This document shows positions 11,466 to 23,296 of a DNA stretch of 64,000 bases, piece by piece. How positions within the stretch are numbered: the stretch's first letter is position 1; every line of letters starts with the position of its first letter. The stretch is from positions 5,153,485 through 5,217,484 of the forward strand of contig NC_049909.1 of NCBI RefSeq assembly GCF_001411555.2, given 5' to 3'. The position numbers and the translations under genes were made by a program. Under the pieces are notes generated by a model. The model was not told where the DNA came from and ran no database searches. It saw only the letters and a list, made by a program, of their open reading frames with translations. The stretch comes from Juglans regia. Lineage: Eukaryota; Streptophyta; Magnoliopsida; Fagales; Juglandaceae.

Positions 11466-12600
11466 ATGTGTCCCAGACAATGAGATATCTTCTGTCCTAT
11501 CTGCTTTTCACAATGGGGCTTGTGGGGGCCACTTTTCTGCAAAGAAAACAATGGCTAAACTCCTACAATCTGGTTTGTATTGGCCCCATATGTTTAAAGA
11601 TGTTTTTGAATTCTGCAAAAGGTGTGAGCCATGTCAAAAACTAGGAGGGATAACTAGGAGGAATATGATGCCCTTGCACTCAATCTTGGTTTTGGAAATT
11701 TTTGATTACTGGGGTTTGGACTTCATGCGTCCATTTCCCCCATCCTTTGGGTATGTTTATATTTTGGTAGCCGTAGATTATGTGTCCAAATGGGTGGAAG
11801 CCATCCCTTGTAAAAAGAATGATCACCAAGTGGTGCTCAAATTCATAAAAGACAACATAGTGTCCAGGTTTGGTATGCCCCGGGCCATAATCAGTGATAA
11901 TGGAACACACTTCTGTAACAAACCACTAGAATCACTTTTAAAGAAGTATGGGATCCATCATAAAGTGTCCACCCCCTATCACCCACAAACCAATGGCCAA
12001 GTTGAATTAGCAAATACGGAAATTAAGCATGTTCTTGAAAAAATTGTTAACCCCTCAAGAAAATATTGGTCTTTGAGATTGATTGATGTCTTGTGGGCAT
12101 ATAGATTTGCTTATAAGACTATACTTGGTATGTCCCCTTATAGGCTGGTTTATGGCAAAGCATGCCATCTCCCTGTAAAACTTGAGCACAAAGCTTACTG
12201 GGCAGTGAAAAAATTTAATTTTGACATGAAAAAAATTGGATCTTTGAGAAGGTTGCAATTGTCTAAGTTAGAGGAGCTTAGGAGGGATGCATATGAGAAT
12301 TCTAAGCTTGCCAAGGAACACATGAAGGTATTACATGATTGAAGCATCCTTAGAAAAAATTTTGAACCTAATCAACAAGTTTTTCTTTACAATTCTAGGC
12401 TTCATTTGTTCCCTGGAAAATTAAGATCTCCATGGAGTGGGCCATAGCTACTAAAATCAGTTTCTCTTCATGGTGCCATAGAAATAACAAACCCTCAAAA
12501 TGGTAACACTTTCAAGGTGAATAGCCATAGATTGAAGCCATTCTTAGGGACTAATGCACCAGAAATTTCATCCATCCCATTATAGGAACCAATTGTCAAC
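11466..12600 (+). pseudogene. Athila A integrase
   Basis: The Zn-binding N-terminus (HNGACGGHF before 11551, then CKRCEPC) leads into open frame 11551-12342. The DDE core is complete: GLDF (D57 of this frame), SDNG (D116) and QVELANTE (E152), with 35 residues between D116 and E152. The tail [15 protein letters not shown] (about 12255-12300) is the point at which elements B and C resume after their deletions. A stop at 12340-12342 separates the last part, which ends in VNSHRLKPFLG (12517-12550). It would insert element DNA into the genome. Confidence 0.87.
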
Positions 12601-12892
12601 TGACCAAGTTCCAACACAAACTGCAAGTTTCAATAACTTTGTTTATTTTTTGTAGTTTTCTTCTTTTTTCCTTCCTTTCTTTGCTCTTTCCCTTTTCCTG
12701 AAGGTTTTTTTTTTTTTTTTCAAAACTATTGGCCTCAATATCTAACTAGATTGCACTGCAGGACGTACTCTTTTTTTTTTCTTGTTTTACATCTTTCAAA
12801 TGTTAAGTTCTACTACCAAGGTAACATCTCTTCATTTACTCTTCTTCATTCACATATTGAGGATAATGTTTCATTTTAGAAGGGGCAGGGGG
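12601..12892 (+). mobile_element. Athila A 3' non-coding region, first piece
   Basis: T-rich spacer after the integrase with the Athila-typical phrase ATTGAGGATAATGTTTCATTTTAG followed by a G-run (12878-12892). Element B inserted in this G-run. The region resumes at 37957 (and in the duplicate at 31719). No gene. Confidence 0.7.
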
Positions 12893-14303
12893 TGATTAAG
12901 CTGAGTTATTGCATATTTTATACGTTTAGGACCAATATATTTTAATTATTTCATTTCATTATTATTGGTTTTAGATGGAGAAATGGTTAAGATGAATAAA
13001 TTTGAGTTGTGATTTAAATTGGTTAATAGCATGATTGATGCTTAATTTTATAACTTGTGATGAAATTGGATAGTGTGCTTTCACATGCACAACAAATTTT
13101 TGATATTCTATTCTTCTTTTTTATTTTATTTATTTTCTAATTTTTATTTATTAATTTTTTATATAGGCCAAGAAATGTAAAACCAAGAAAATACAAAAGT
13201 CAAAAAGGTTTTTTTTGGTTTCTCTAGAGCCACACATGCACGTGGGACCAAGCTATTTTGGGGTTCTGAGGAAAAGTTGAGTTTTAGCATGTGGGGGCAA
13301 TTTGGAGTTAAACGGCTGCATAGTTTGGCATTTTGAAAACTAAAACTCAAGATAGTTTTACGCATGCGGGCCTTTTGGCTTTACGAAAAGAAAACAAAAA
13401 GAAAAAAGGAAGGGCTTTTGGCATAAGAGGCACGAGTTTTATTATTGGGGATTTTTCGTTTGGAGGCTAGGGACGGAACAACATATTTCTTTTTTTTGGA
13501 GACGCACACAGTGCCGTCGAAGAACCTTGAAGGGTCCACTGTAGCTGCCCAGCCTCCTCCACTGCTTTTCATCTTTATCTCCATTCATTTAGCTTGCTCT
13601 TTTCACTCTCTACTATTTATTTAATTTTAGTTTAAAGTTTGTGATGTATTTTTGAGATATTTTGCTTAGACCTTTGGGTATTTTATTTGCTGTTTATTTA
13701 CTTGATGTTATTTATTTTTCTACCTTCTTTAAGCTTTCGTTTAACAGTGATTACAATTGCTATGGATTGATTTTGAGAATTTGTGATTTGAATACAAGGA
13801 TGAACTCTAGAATCTTGATTTTGGGGCTTTTCAATTCTTAGTTCGTATTTTGTCAATTACTTTCTAATCTAGTTTAGTTCTTAACTTAGTTTTATTAATC
13901 TCTTAGTTCCATTGCATACTAGATTAATTAAAGCTTAATTAGGACTTAAATAATTTCAATTTTATTATTTAATTTTCAGACTAATTAAGATTGTTTAGTT
14001 TAGTTGATTCCTTGATTGTTAATTTCAATTTGTTAGTCTTTTACATTTAATTTCGACACTCAAAAATTCAAAAATATGAATCTAGTCCATGACTAGTGCC
14101 CTTTTCATTCCCGTTGCACTCTTCCATTCATTGCACATACCACTACTTTTATTTTCTCTTTATGAATATTTTCACCATTTTAAACGAGTTTGATTTTAAG
14201 TAATTTTCCATGAGGAGACAATCTAGGAATTTATTCCTAATTATTACACGACATTCTCCTGCACTTGGGATAGCCTTTGTGTTGCTCATTTTTGAGCGAG
14301 TCA
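12893..14303 (+). repeat. Element B 5' LTR (1411 bp)
   Basis: Starts TGATTAAGCTGAG, ends GAGTCA and is followed by AATTTT and the PBS. It matches 30298-31718 and 36535-37956. Not related by eye to the A LTR except distantly at the 3' end (CTCCTGCAC region), so B is a different Athila family. Reverse-strand open frames inside it (13159-13584) are decayed in this copy and are not taken as genes. Confidence 0.87.
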
Positions 14304-14309
14304 AATTTT

Positions 14310-14327
14310 TGGCGCCGTTGCCGGGGA
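14310..14327 (+). other. Element B primer-binding site (tRNA-Asp)
   Basis: TGGCGCCGTTGCCGGGGA is an exact complement of the plant tRNA-Asp 3' end, six bases after the LTR. Confidence 0.9.
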
Positions 14328-14472
14328 TTGTTGCTTGACGTAAATTTAGGCTCGTTATTTTTATTTTTATCTCAAATGTTTATTTCACTATCTTATCTCT
14401 GATTATACTTTTCACTTGTCATCTACTACTCAGTCACTTGGGCCTTACTTATGCTATTTGGACTGATGTTTC

Positions 14473-14850
14473 ATGTTATGGATGAGGGGCAATTCAAATA
14501 GGTTGGTTAGAGTTACATCGAGCACTGAGAGTAGTATACACAGTCCGGAGATAGATAGCTCTTCTGTTTTTTCTACAGACGAGGACATTGAAATTGAACA
14601 AATTATGGCTGCACCTGCACCACGCACTCTTAGGGATTATTTGCAGCCCACTAGCACCACTACACCATCATGCATTAATTTACCAGATGATGCACCTAAT
14701 TTTTCTATTAAGCATGGCATGATGTCAGTGATACCTCAGTTTCACGGGATGGATTTTGAGAGTCCTTATTAGCATTTGACAGATTTTGAGTTGGCCTGTA
14801 CTACTTTTATCAATAGAACCACTACTGATGAATTTATTAGACTTCGTTTA
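14473..14850 (+). pseudogene. Element B gag, 5' part
   Basis: Frame from ATG 14473 through TLRDYLQPTSTTTPS and IPQFHGMDFESPY to TAG 14770-14772, then on to the Tekay insertion at 14851. The frame continues directly at 26833 (after one copy of the GTTTA duplication) with SLKDKVKIWFNSLRP, which shows that the insertion broke an existing gag. Confidence 0.85.
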
Positions 14851-17056
14851 TGTAACACCCCGTATTTTAGTGTATTTTTATTGAAGGATTATTTTTATGT
14901 TATTCAAAAAAATTATTCTCTTGTTTTAAAATTTCTGGATTTTAATTGGGTTATTTTTAAGATTTTTAATTTGGTGAAAATTATTTTTATGTGCTTTCTT
15001 GATATTTATTTATTTATATGCATTTAAATTGCTTTTAATATTTAAATTAACTACTGTGTGATTTAATTATTTCAATTTGACTTTACCATTACGTTTAAAT
15101 TATTTTATTTAACTTATGGTTTTAAAGTCGTTTCCGTTGGATCATTTTTGTTACCCAAGTTATGAGGATTGGACCTCATTTCTTTTCTCCTATTTTTTTT
15201 CTTTTCCTCCTTTTCTTTTCTTTCTTTTCTTTTTCTTCCTCCTTATTTCTCCTTCTTCCCGCGCGAGCTGCATTCTCCCTCTCTCTCGTGCGTTCCGTCG
15301 TCCACCCCCAACCCACTGCCGCAGTGACCTGCACCGCCCAGCCCAGTAGCTTCCCCTCCCGCCGGTCATCAACCCCCACCAACCTCAGCCCCTAACTCGC
15401 CGCCGTTAGCCTCCACGCACGGCTTGAAGCCGCGGCCTTCACCTCCTTCGCGCGCCGCCGTCGCGCCACCATTGGCCACCATCTTCCTACCACTTCATCC
15501 CCGACCTCTTGGCAACCCATTGGACCCAACCCCGGCTCCGATCCGTCACCGGTGAAGCCCCACCAAGTCCATTTCCGATTTGTACATTTTTGGCCTTAAA
15601 CCACCATTTGCGCCGTCATCCACGGCAAACCACCACCACCATTGGCTTCACCGACCTCTCTAGGCCCTACCCTATCATTTTGGGGTCTTCGTTTGTCTCC
15701 GTTGGAAAGTGGGTATTTGTGACCCACGGCCACAGTGTATTTTACACTGTGGTGTTGCTCAGACGTCGCCTTTTTCAGCTTCGTGATCCTCCGGAAATTA
15801 TCATATAGCGCTGTAAGTATTTCTCCAAAGAATTCTCATGAATTTTATGTATTTTTGCACTAACCCATTTCACTGTATTTTTTGGCATGCCGGATTGAGT
15901 CCGAGGAGTACGGGGGTCGGATGGATTTGTGATTGGAGTTGTTGGTTTGATTGGATTGGATTGGTTATTGGATATTGGTTATTGATGGATTTTGGATTGG
16001 TTGGTTCATGTGCATTTCATTATTTCATGCATGTTCATGTTTGTAAAGGAAAACTGGGTTTTCGTGTATTGCATTCATGTTCATGTGTTTATGAAAACTG
16101 GGTTTTCATGTGAATGATTTGTTGGGTGCGTGTGTATCACGAACCCCAAGCCGAGATGGGGCATTATCTCGGTGGAGCTCCTCTGGTTACTCGGGAGCGG
16201 AATAAACTGAGTAACGTCCCCTGGATTGTCGCTGGGCGACAATGGGATCGGACGAGAGATTCGTGCCGACTCCGTGGTCCTTCTGCTGGCGGGGACTAGA
16301 GGATGCTTGGTTACGTACGCGCTGGGCGCGGAACTGGGCATCGCTCGTTGTGTAGTGGATGTTTCCCACTAACGTGTTGGGCGCGAAAGTGGGCATCGCT
16401 ACGAAGCCAGGGTGTGCGGATGACCCATAGGGGAGATCATGGTGCATACATTAAAAATGGACTATTTTCTGGGAAAATAGCGTGTGTTGGATTTTGTGTA
16501 ATTCATTTTCTGGGAAAATGTTTTACGGATTATTTTTGGGCCAAATGAGATTTTGGCGTGTGTTGGAAAATTAATCATTTTCGGGGAAAATGATATTTTG
16601 AGGAAAATGCATATTTCTTCATATGCATACATGTTGGTGGCATTAATGCATTTTTATTCATGAGGATATTATTTTTTTGGGTTATACTTACCTGCGGTAC
16701 CATTCTGTGGTAACGCAGATTTTGATGCAGATGAGGAAGAGGAGGGTGAGCTTGAGGAGACGGCTCCGCCCGAGGAGTGATCTGGGATCACTAGCTTGTT
16801 ATTTATTTTACCCTTTTGTATTTTTGGGACATGTGTTAACTTTATTTTGGATGACTGTATAACTGCTTTTAAAACTTTACTGATGTTTAGTTTGTATTTA
16901 AATTCTAGTACTTAGATGACTATCCGCTGCGATATTTTTATTTGTACACCGTTGCATGTACACACACTGGCACTTCGTTGGGATGTGTGACCGTGTTGTC
17001 ATCATCCCGGCGTCTCGATTCCCGTATTTTCTCTACATGGGGGTCGGGGCGCCACA
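14851..17056 (+). repeat. Tekay 5' LTR (2206 bp)
   Basis: TG...CA ends. It contains a pyrimidine-rich tract at 15180-15290 followed by a GC-rich stretch (15260-15580), and two related GGGCGCG-AA-GTGGGCATCGCT segments near 16320-16400. Open frames here recur identically in the 3' LTR and are LTR sequence, not genes. Confidence 0.93.
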
Positions 17057-17058
17057 GG

Positions 17059-17070
17059 TGGTATCAGAGC
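17059..17070 (+). other. Tekay primer-binding site (initiator tRNA-Met)
   Basis: TGGTATCAGAGC, two bases after the LTR, complements the 3' end of plant initiator tRNA-Met, the usual primer of chromoviruses. Confidence 0.92.
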
Positions 17071-17330
17071 AGTTCGGCTCTGGGTAAAACCACATGTCCC
17101 TTAGGATAGTACCAGAAATTATTTTATTGTTTTAAAATAATTTTTTTTTAAGTGTTGTAAGTTAAATGATTATTTTAAAATAAATATGTGATATTATGAG
17201 TTTATTGTTATTTTATATTAATTGATGTTATTTAATTTAATTTTATCTTATTGTATTTTTGTGTTGCTTTCGGTTGAGTTTGGTTTTATCTGGATTTAAG
17301 CGGGGTTGGAGGTTGCTCTATGACAAGACT

Positions 17331-18391
17331 ATGGTGAGACCAAGAAGGCAAGCTGATGTGCCCGAGGATGAGCTACCCAGGGGTGAAAGAAATGATGCCA
17401 TTGCGAGGGCGTTGAATAGGATGTCAGACTTGTTCGAGCAGAATTTCCGACCGCTGCAAGGAGATCTAAATAGAGCGGTCCAAGTGGGGTGCACCTATGA
17501 GCGCTTCCTGGCGCATAGGACTCCTGCCTTTTCTGGGGAGGAGGATCCTAGATTTGGAAAGAACCTTTGAAGTCTGTGGGTGTACTGAGGTCCAGATGGT
17601 TTTGTATGCAAGCTATATGCTACAGGGTGAAGCAGCATACTGGTGGGAGACCAAGCGGTCACTCCTAGAAATGGAGTTAGGATCCTTGGCTGCTGTGTCT
17701 TGGCAGCGGTTTAAAAAGGAATTTGATGATCGATACTTTCCTGTTTCGGTGAGAAGGCAAAAGGCTCGGGAGTTCAATAATTTGGTTCAAGGAGGCATGA
17801 CTGTTGAGCAGTATGCAAGGAAATTTATGGAGCTTGGACGGTTCGCTCCTCACCTTATTGCCTCAGAAGAGTTGCAGGTTGAGCGTTTCATGGAGGGTCT
17901 GCGCCCCGAAATACGCAGACAAGTGGCTTGTCTTCAAATTATGGAATTTCAGAAGTTGGTAGACTTGACCAGTAACGCAGAGCGAGAGAATAACTTTGTA
18001 GTGGGCTCCCCTCCGGGTCAGAAAAGACGGAGTTATCTTGGTGAAGGAAGTAGTTCTGGATCGCCGCATAAGTTTGTTCAGAGGACCGGGACCCGTCCAC
18101 ATACAACCTCCGGTGTTCGTACAGGGGGTCGGACTCCAGTATGCCCTAGATGCAATAGAGCCCATGAGGGCGATTGTGGTCAGAGGGGAATTCAGTGTTA
18201 TAATTGTGGCCAGCCAGGTCACTTTGCTCGGGAGTGTCCTACAAGAGTTCAAGGTGGCCAAGGAGGACGAGGAGGTCGACGAGGTGGAAGGGGCAGCCAG
18301 AGACAGTTGGTACAAGCCCGGGTCTATGCAGTGACTCCAGGCGATGTGGATTATGAGGCTCCAGAGACCCACGACGCTGGGGTGATTACTG
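17331..18391 (+). pseudogene. Tekay gag with one frameshift
   Basis: Gag begins at ATG 17331 (MVRPRRQADVPEDEL). The frame shifts near 17550: GEEDPR is followed directly by an out-of-frame LDLERTFEVCGC, consistent with a small deletion. From there the frame is open through the capsid-like region (YWWETKR, FDDRYFP, FMELGRFAPHL, FMEGLRPEIRR) to the CCHC zinc knuckle CYNCGQPGHFARECP (18208-18252) and a Gly/Arg-rich tail. Without splicing the frame would continue to TGA 18445-18447; with the 84-nt intron-like segment removed it runs straight into the protease. Gag would assemble the particle and bind element RNA. The frameshift should abolish full-length Gag from this copy. Confidence 0.9.
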
Positions 18392-18475
18392 GTATGTTTG
18401 TTGTTATTTTATTTGGATTTAATGTTTGGTGTGGTTGGGTTTTTTGAATTTGTCTGGTGGTTGTGTTTGCATCAG
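18392..18475 (+). other. Intron-like segment at the Gag/protease boundary (84 nt, 3n, holds TGA)
   Basis: Starts GTATGTTTG and ends TTTGCATCAG, is very T-rich, is 84 nt long (28 codons) and contains the only stop (TGA 18445-18447) between gag and pol, which are in the same frame. Removal joins codon ..ACT-G to GA-AGA and leaves GVITG followed by [11 protein letters not shown] and LFDSGA, the normal order of this protein family. Splice sites are read from the sequence; splicing itself is inferred. The alternative is a diverged linker with stop read-through. Confidence 0.6.
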
Positions 18476-21400
18476 GAAGAGTTCGTCTATATGATTTTTA
18501 TGCTTGTACTTTGTTTGATTCTGGGGCGTCCCAATCTTTTGTGTCTGCCACGTTTGCACGGATGTGCAATTTGGTTACAGAACCTCTACCGCAATCCTTA
18601 GTTGTGGCTCTTCCCAATGGCGAGATCGTGTGTTGCTCCAAGGTTGCTTTGGGTTGTCCTTTGGATCTGGGTGGAAGGACACTGGATGCGGATTTGATTG
18701 TATTCAAGTTGCTTGGTTTTGATATAATTTTGGGTATGGATTGGCTGTATCGATATTCTGCGAATATTGATTGTAGAAGCCGAGTAATTGGTTTTCAACT
18801 CTCGGATGGGGATTATTTGGAATTCGTGGGAAGTAAGTTAAAGGCAAGACCATCAATTATATCAGCAGTTCAAGCTAAGAGAGATATAGCTTGTGGGGCA
18901 GATGCTTTTTTGGTCCAAGTCGTATCTACACCATCTGAGAAGAAATCTTTAGCGGATATTCCAGTGGTGGAAGAATTTCCCGATGTGTTCGTGGACGAGT
19001 TACCTGGATTGCCTCCCGTTCGCGATATGGAATTTGTTATTGATCTGGAACCCAGGGCGGCTCCTGTGCATAAGGCTCCTTACCGCATGGCACCGGCCGA
19101 GTTAAAAGAGTTGAAGACTCAATTGCAAGAATTGGTTGACAAAAGATTTATTCAGCCTAGTACTTCGCCATGGGGAGCACCTGTATTGTTTGTCAAGAAG
19201 AAAGATGGTACTCTCAGAATGTGTATAGACTATCGGGAGCTTAACAAGGTGACTATCAAGAACAAGTACCCTCTTCCAAGAATTGATGATCTGTTTGACC
19301 AGCTTCAGGGAGCAGCTGTCTTTTCGAAGATTGACTTGAGATCAGGGTATTATCAGCTGAGGATAAGGGATAAGGACGTGCCCAAGACTGCTTTCAGGAC
19401 GAGGTATGGGCATTATGAATTTAAAGTGATGTCTTTTGGGTTAGCGAACGCTCCTGCCGCTTTTATGGATTTAATGAATCGGGTGTTTCGACCCTTTTTG
19501 GACTCTTTTGTGGTGGTGTTTCTTGACGACATTCTGATTTATTCCCGAGATTTGGAAGAGCATGCTTGCCACCTTCGTCTGGCACTTGGAAAATTAAGAG
19601 AGCATCAATTGTACACTAAGTTGAGCAAGTGTGAATTCTGGTTAGAAGAAGTTAAGTTTCTTGGACATGTGATTTCTCAAGAAGGGGTGTCTGTAGATCC
19701 TAGTAAAGTAGAAGCTGTTTTGTCATGGCCTCGCCCTTCAACAGTTCGTGAGATACGAAGTTTCTTGGGACTTGCCGGTTACTATCGAAGATTTGTGGAA
19801 GGTTTTTCTCGACTATCAGGACCTCTCACTGCCTTGACTAGGAAGAATACTGAGTTTGTATGGTCTGACAAATGTGAGAGAAGTTTTCAAGAGTTGAAGA
19901 GAAGATTGACAATGGCACCTGTTTTGGCACTTCCAGAGCCACACAAGCCATTTGTGATTTTTAGTGATGCATCCAAATTCGGGTTGGGATGCGTTCTTAT
20001 GCAAGAGGGACGGGTTGTTGCTTGTGCATCTCGTCAGCTGAAAATTCATGAAAGGAATTATCCCACACATGATTTGGAGTTGGCGGCAATAGTTTTTGCT
20101 CTTAAGATTTGGCGGCATTATCTGTATGGTGAAGCCTGTGAAGTTTATACTGATCACAAGAGCTTGAAGCATCTGTTTACTCAGAAGAATCTCAATATGA
20201 GACAGAGGCGGTGGTTAGAGCTGATTAGCGACTATCAATGTGAGATCAAGTATCATCCAGGAAAGGCGAATCTAGTCGCTGATGCTTTGAGTAGGAAATC
20301 TCAACAAGTGGATGAAGCAGAGTCATCAGATCTGGACTCTCTCCTTTGTGGAATGAGGAGACTTCTTATCGAGAGTTCACAGCAAGAGGAATTGTTATCG
20401 TCAGTCTTGGATGTCCGAGTAGTGGATTTTGAAGAATTGAAGACTCTTCAAAGAAGGGATCCTAAGTTGTTAGCTATCAGGAAAAGAGTCAGGAAGTCTA
20501 GAGGACCCCTGCATTACAGCTTGGATAAGGATGGTATTCTTCGATTTCGGGATCGTACAGTGATTCCCCGAGATTCTGAATTTAAAGAGCGAATTTTGGC
20601 AGAAGCCCATGCTGCTCCTTATTCAGTTCATCCAGGAAGCACGAAGATGTATCGAGATTTAAAGAGGAATTTCTGGTGGGAAGGAATGAAGTTGGACATC
20701 GCTTTGTTTATTAAGAAATGTGACACGTTCCGTCGAGTGAAGGCTGAGCATCAAAGACCTGCTGGTAGACTTCAACCTCTCCCTATTCCTGAGTGGAAGT
20801 GGGATGATATTTCTATGGATTTTGTTGTGGGTTTGCCGAGGACTCCTAATGGGAAGAACTCAATTTGGGTGATTGTTGATCGGTTGACCAAGAGTGCCCA
20901 TTTCTTGCCTGTTAATAATACCGACTCTTTGGGTAAGTTGACTCGGTTATATGTCAAGGAGATAGTGCGTTTGCATGGAGTACCCAAGAGTATCGTGTCA
21001 GATCGGGACCCGCGGTTTACGTCCCATTTTTGGAAGAGCTTGCAGGCGGCTTTAGGCACTAAGTTGAAGTTTAGTAGTGCATATCACCCTCAAACTGATG
21101 GTCAATCAGAGCGTAGTATTCAGACTCTGGAGGATATGTTGCGGTCTTGTGTCATAGGATTTCAAGGAAGTTGGGAGAATCATCTACCGCTTATTGAATT
21201 CTCTTATAATAACAATTTTCATTCCTCCATTCAGATGGCCCCGTATGAAGCTTTGTATGGAAGGAAGTGTAGATCGCCCTTGTGTTGGGATGAGGTCGGC
21301 GAGAGCAAATTGTTTGGGCCTGAGATAATTCAAGAAATGAAGAATCAAGTTCAGTTTATAAGGACTAAAATGGCAGAAGCGCAAAGTCGCCAGAAGAGTT

Positions 21401-21858
21401 ACGCAGATACAAGAAGAAGAGACTTATCCTTTGAAGAAGGTGATTGGGTTTATCTTAAAGTCTCTCCTATGAAAGGGGTTAAGCGCTTTGGTAAGAAAGG
21501 AAAGCTTAGTCCAAGATATGTTGGCCCTTTTCAGATCGTAGAGAAAGTTGGGCTTGTTGCTTATAGAGTTGCCTTGCCGGATTATTTTGGGGATGTTCAT
21601 GATGTGTTTCATGTGTCTTCGTTGAAGAAGAGTTTTGGACAGCAAGAGCCACGTTTTGTTGACCCTGAACGCATTCAACTTCAGCCTAACCTTACTTATG
21701 AAGTTACCCCGACGCAGATTGTAGATTGGAAAGAGCAAAGATTAAGGTCCAAGGCAATACCTATGGTGAAAGTGTCATGGGGTGATCCGTTGGCTCAAGA
21801 TTACTCTTGGGAAAGAGAAGCCGACATGAGGGAGCTTTATCCTTACTTGTTTGATTGA
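18457..21858 (+). CDS. pol: Tekay Pol: protease, reverse transcriptase, RNase H, integrase, chromodomain
   Basis: An uninterrupted frame of 1133 codons counted from 18457; true coding probably starts at 18476 after the intron-like segment, since no convincing ATG precedes the protease. Order: protease LFDSGAS (residues 19-25); RT with [22 protein letters not shown] and FLDD (355-358); RNase H with FSDAS (about 504) and [10 protein letters not shown]; integrase with catalytic D788, D849 and E885 (35 residues between the last two); then a GPF-type module ([11 protein letters not shown]) and a C-terminal chromodomain (about 1083-1133, ending ELYPYLFD). The integrase zinc finger reads C-D-T-F at 755-758, so its last Cys is lost. 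The chromodomain in this clade is thought to guide insertion into heterochromatin. Confidence 0.95.
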   Translation: MVVFASGRVRLYDFYACTLFDSGASQSFVSATFARMCNLVTEPLPQSLVVALPNGEIVCCSKVALGCPLDLGGRTLDADLIVFKLLGFDIILGMDWLYRYSANIDCRSRVIGFQLSDGDYLEFVGSKLKARPSIISAVQAKRDIACGADAFLVQVVSTPSEKKSLADIPVVEEFPDVFVDELPGLPPVRDMEFVIDLEPRAAPVHKAPYRMAPAELKELKTQLQELVDKRFIQPSTSPWGAPVLFVKKKDGTLRMCIDYRELNKVTIKNKYPLPRIDDLFDQLQGAAVFSKIDLRSGYYQLRIRDKDVPKTAFRTRYGHYEFKVMSFGLANAPAAFMDLMNRVFRPFLDSFVVVFLDDILIYSRDLEEHACHLRLALGKLREHQLYTKLSKCEFWLEEVKFLGHVISQEGVSVDPSKVEAVLSWPRPSTVREIRSFLGLAGYYRRFVEGFSRLSGPLTALTRKNTEFVWSDKCERSFQELKRRLTMAPVLALPEPHKPFVIFSDASKFGLGCVLMQEGRVVACASRQLKIHERNYPTHDLELAAIVFALKIWRHYLYGEACEVYTDHKSLKHLFTQKNLNMRQRRWLELISDYQCEIKYHPGKANLVADALSRKSQQVDEAESSDLDSLLCGMRRLLIESSQQEELLSSVLDVRVVDFEELKTLQRRDPKLLAIRKRVRKSRGPLHYSLDKDGILRFRDRTVIPRDSEFKERILAEAHAAPYSVHPGSTKMYRDLKRNFWWEGMKLDIALFIKKCDTFRRVKAEHQRPAGRLQPLPIPEWKWDDISMDFVVGLPRTPNGKNSIWVIVDRLTKSAHFLPVNNTDSLGKLTRLYVKEIVRLHGVPKSIVSDRDPRFTSHFWKSLQAALGTKLKFSSAYHPQTDGQSERSIQTLEDMLRSCVIGFQGSWENHLPLIEFSYNNNFHSSIQMAPYEALYGRKCRSPLCWDEVGESKLFGPEIIQEMKNQVQFIRTKMAEAQSRQKSYADTRRRDLSFEEGDWVYLKVSPMKGVKRFGKKGKLSPRYVGPFQIVEKVGLVAYRVALPDYFGDVHDVFHVSSLKKSFGQQEPRFVDPERIQLQPNLTYEVTPTQIVDWKEQRLRSKAIPMVKVSWGDPLAQDYSWEREADMRELYPYLFD

Positions 21859-21956
21859 AATTGTCGGTATGTTCTAAGTATGCTCTCGATTGAATCTTGA
21901 TCCTGTCTTAGTTTAATGTTTGACCTTGCTAATTTCGAGGACGAAATTTTTTTTTT

Positions 21957-21969
21957 AAGGGGGGGAGGA
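21957..21969 (+). other. Tekay polypurine tract
   Basis: AAGGGGGGAGGA immediately before the 3' LTR (TG at 21970), the plus-strand primer for reverse transcription. It is preceded by the chromovirus-typical TTCGAGGACGAAATTTT. Confidence 0.9.
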
Positions 21970-23296
21970 TGTAACACCCCGTATTTTAGTGTATTTTTAT
22001 TGAAGGATTATTTTTATGTTATTCAAAAAATTATTCTCTTGTTTTAAAATTTCTGGATTTTAATTGGGTTATTTTTAGGATTTTTAATTTGGTGAAAATT
22101 ATTTTTATGTGCTTTCTTGATATTTATTTATTTATATGCATTTAAATTGCTTTTAATATTTAAATTAACTACTGTGTGATTTAATTATTTCATTTTGACT
22201 TTACCATTACGTTTAAATTATTTTATTTAACTTATGGTTTTAAAGTCGTTTCCGTTGGATCATTTTTGTTACCCAAGTTATGAGGATTGGACCTCATTTC
22301 TTTTCTCCTATTTTTTTTCTTTTCCTCCTTTTCTTTTCTTTCTTTTCTTTTTCTTCCTCCTTATTTCTCCTTCTTCCCGCGCGAGCTGCATTCTCCCTCT
22401 CTCTCGTGCGTTCCGTCGTCCACCCCCAACCCACTGCCGCAGTGACCTGCACCGCCCAGCCCAGTAGCTTCCCCTCCCGCCGGTCATCAACCCCCACCAA
22501 CCTCAGCCCCTAACTCGCCGCCGTTAGCCTCCACGCACGGCTTGAAGCCGCGGCCTTCACCTCCTTCGCGCGCCGCCGTCGCGCCACCATTGGCCACCAT
22601 CTTCCTACCACTTCATCCCCGACCTCTTGGCAACCCTTTGGACCTAACCCCAGCTCCGATCCGTCACCGGTGAAGTCCCACCAAGTCCATCTCTGATTTC
22701 GGCATTTTTGGCCTTAAACCACTATTTGCGCCGTCATCCATGGCAAACCACCACCACCATTGGCTTCACCGACCTCTCTAGGCCCTACCCTATCATTTTG
22801 GGGTCTTCGTTTGTCTCCGTTGAAAAGTGGGTATTTGTGACCCACGGCCACAGTGTATTTTACACCGTGGTGTTGCTCAGACGTCGCCTTTTTCAGCTTC
22901 GTGATCCTCCGGAAATTATCATATAGCGCTGTAAGTATTTCTCCAAAGTATTCTCATGAATTTTATGTATTTTTGCACTAACGCTTTTCACTGTATTTTT
23001 TGGCATGCCGGACTGAGTCCGAGGAGTACGGGGGTCGGATGGATTTGTGATTGGAGTTGTTGGTTTGATTGGATTGGATTGGTTATTGGATATTGGTTAT
23101 TGATGGATTTTGGATTGGTTGGTTCATGTGCATTTCATTATTTCATGCATGTTCGTGTTTGTAAAGGAAAACTGGTTTTCGTGTATTGCATTCATGTTCA
23201 TGTGTTTATGAAAACTGAGTTTTCATGTGAATGATTTGTTGGGTGCGTGTGTATCACGAACCCCAAGCCGAGATGGGGCATTATCTCGGTGGAGCT

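Noticed and set aside
15116..16447. Open frames in the Tekay LTRs, repeated at 22234-23234 and 25848-26217
   Set aside because: They recur because the LTRs are copies; the proline- or lysine-rich products come from the pyrimidine tract and GC-rich segment.
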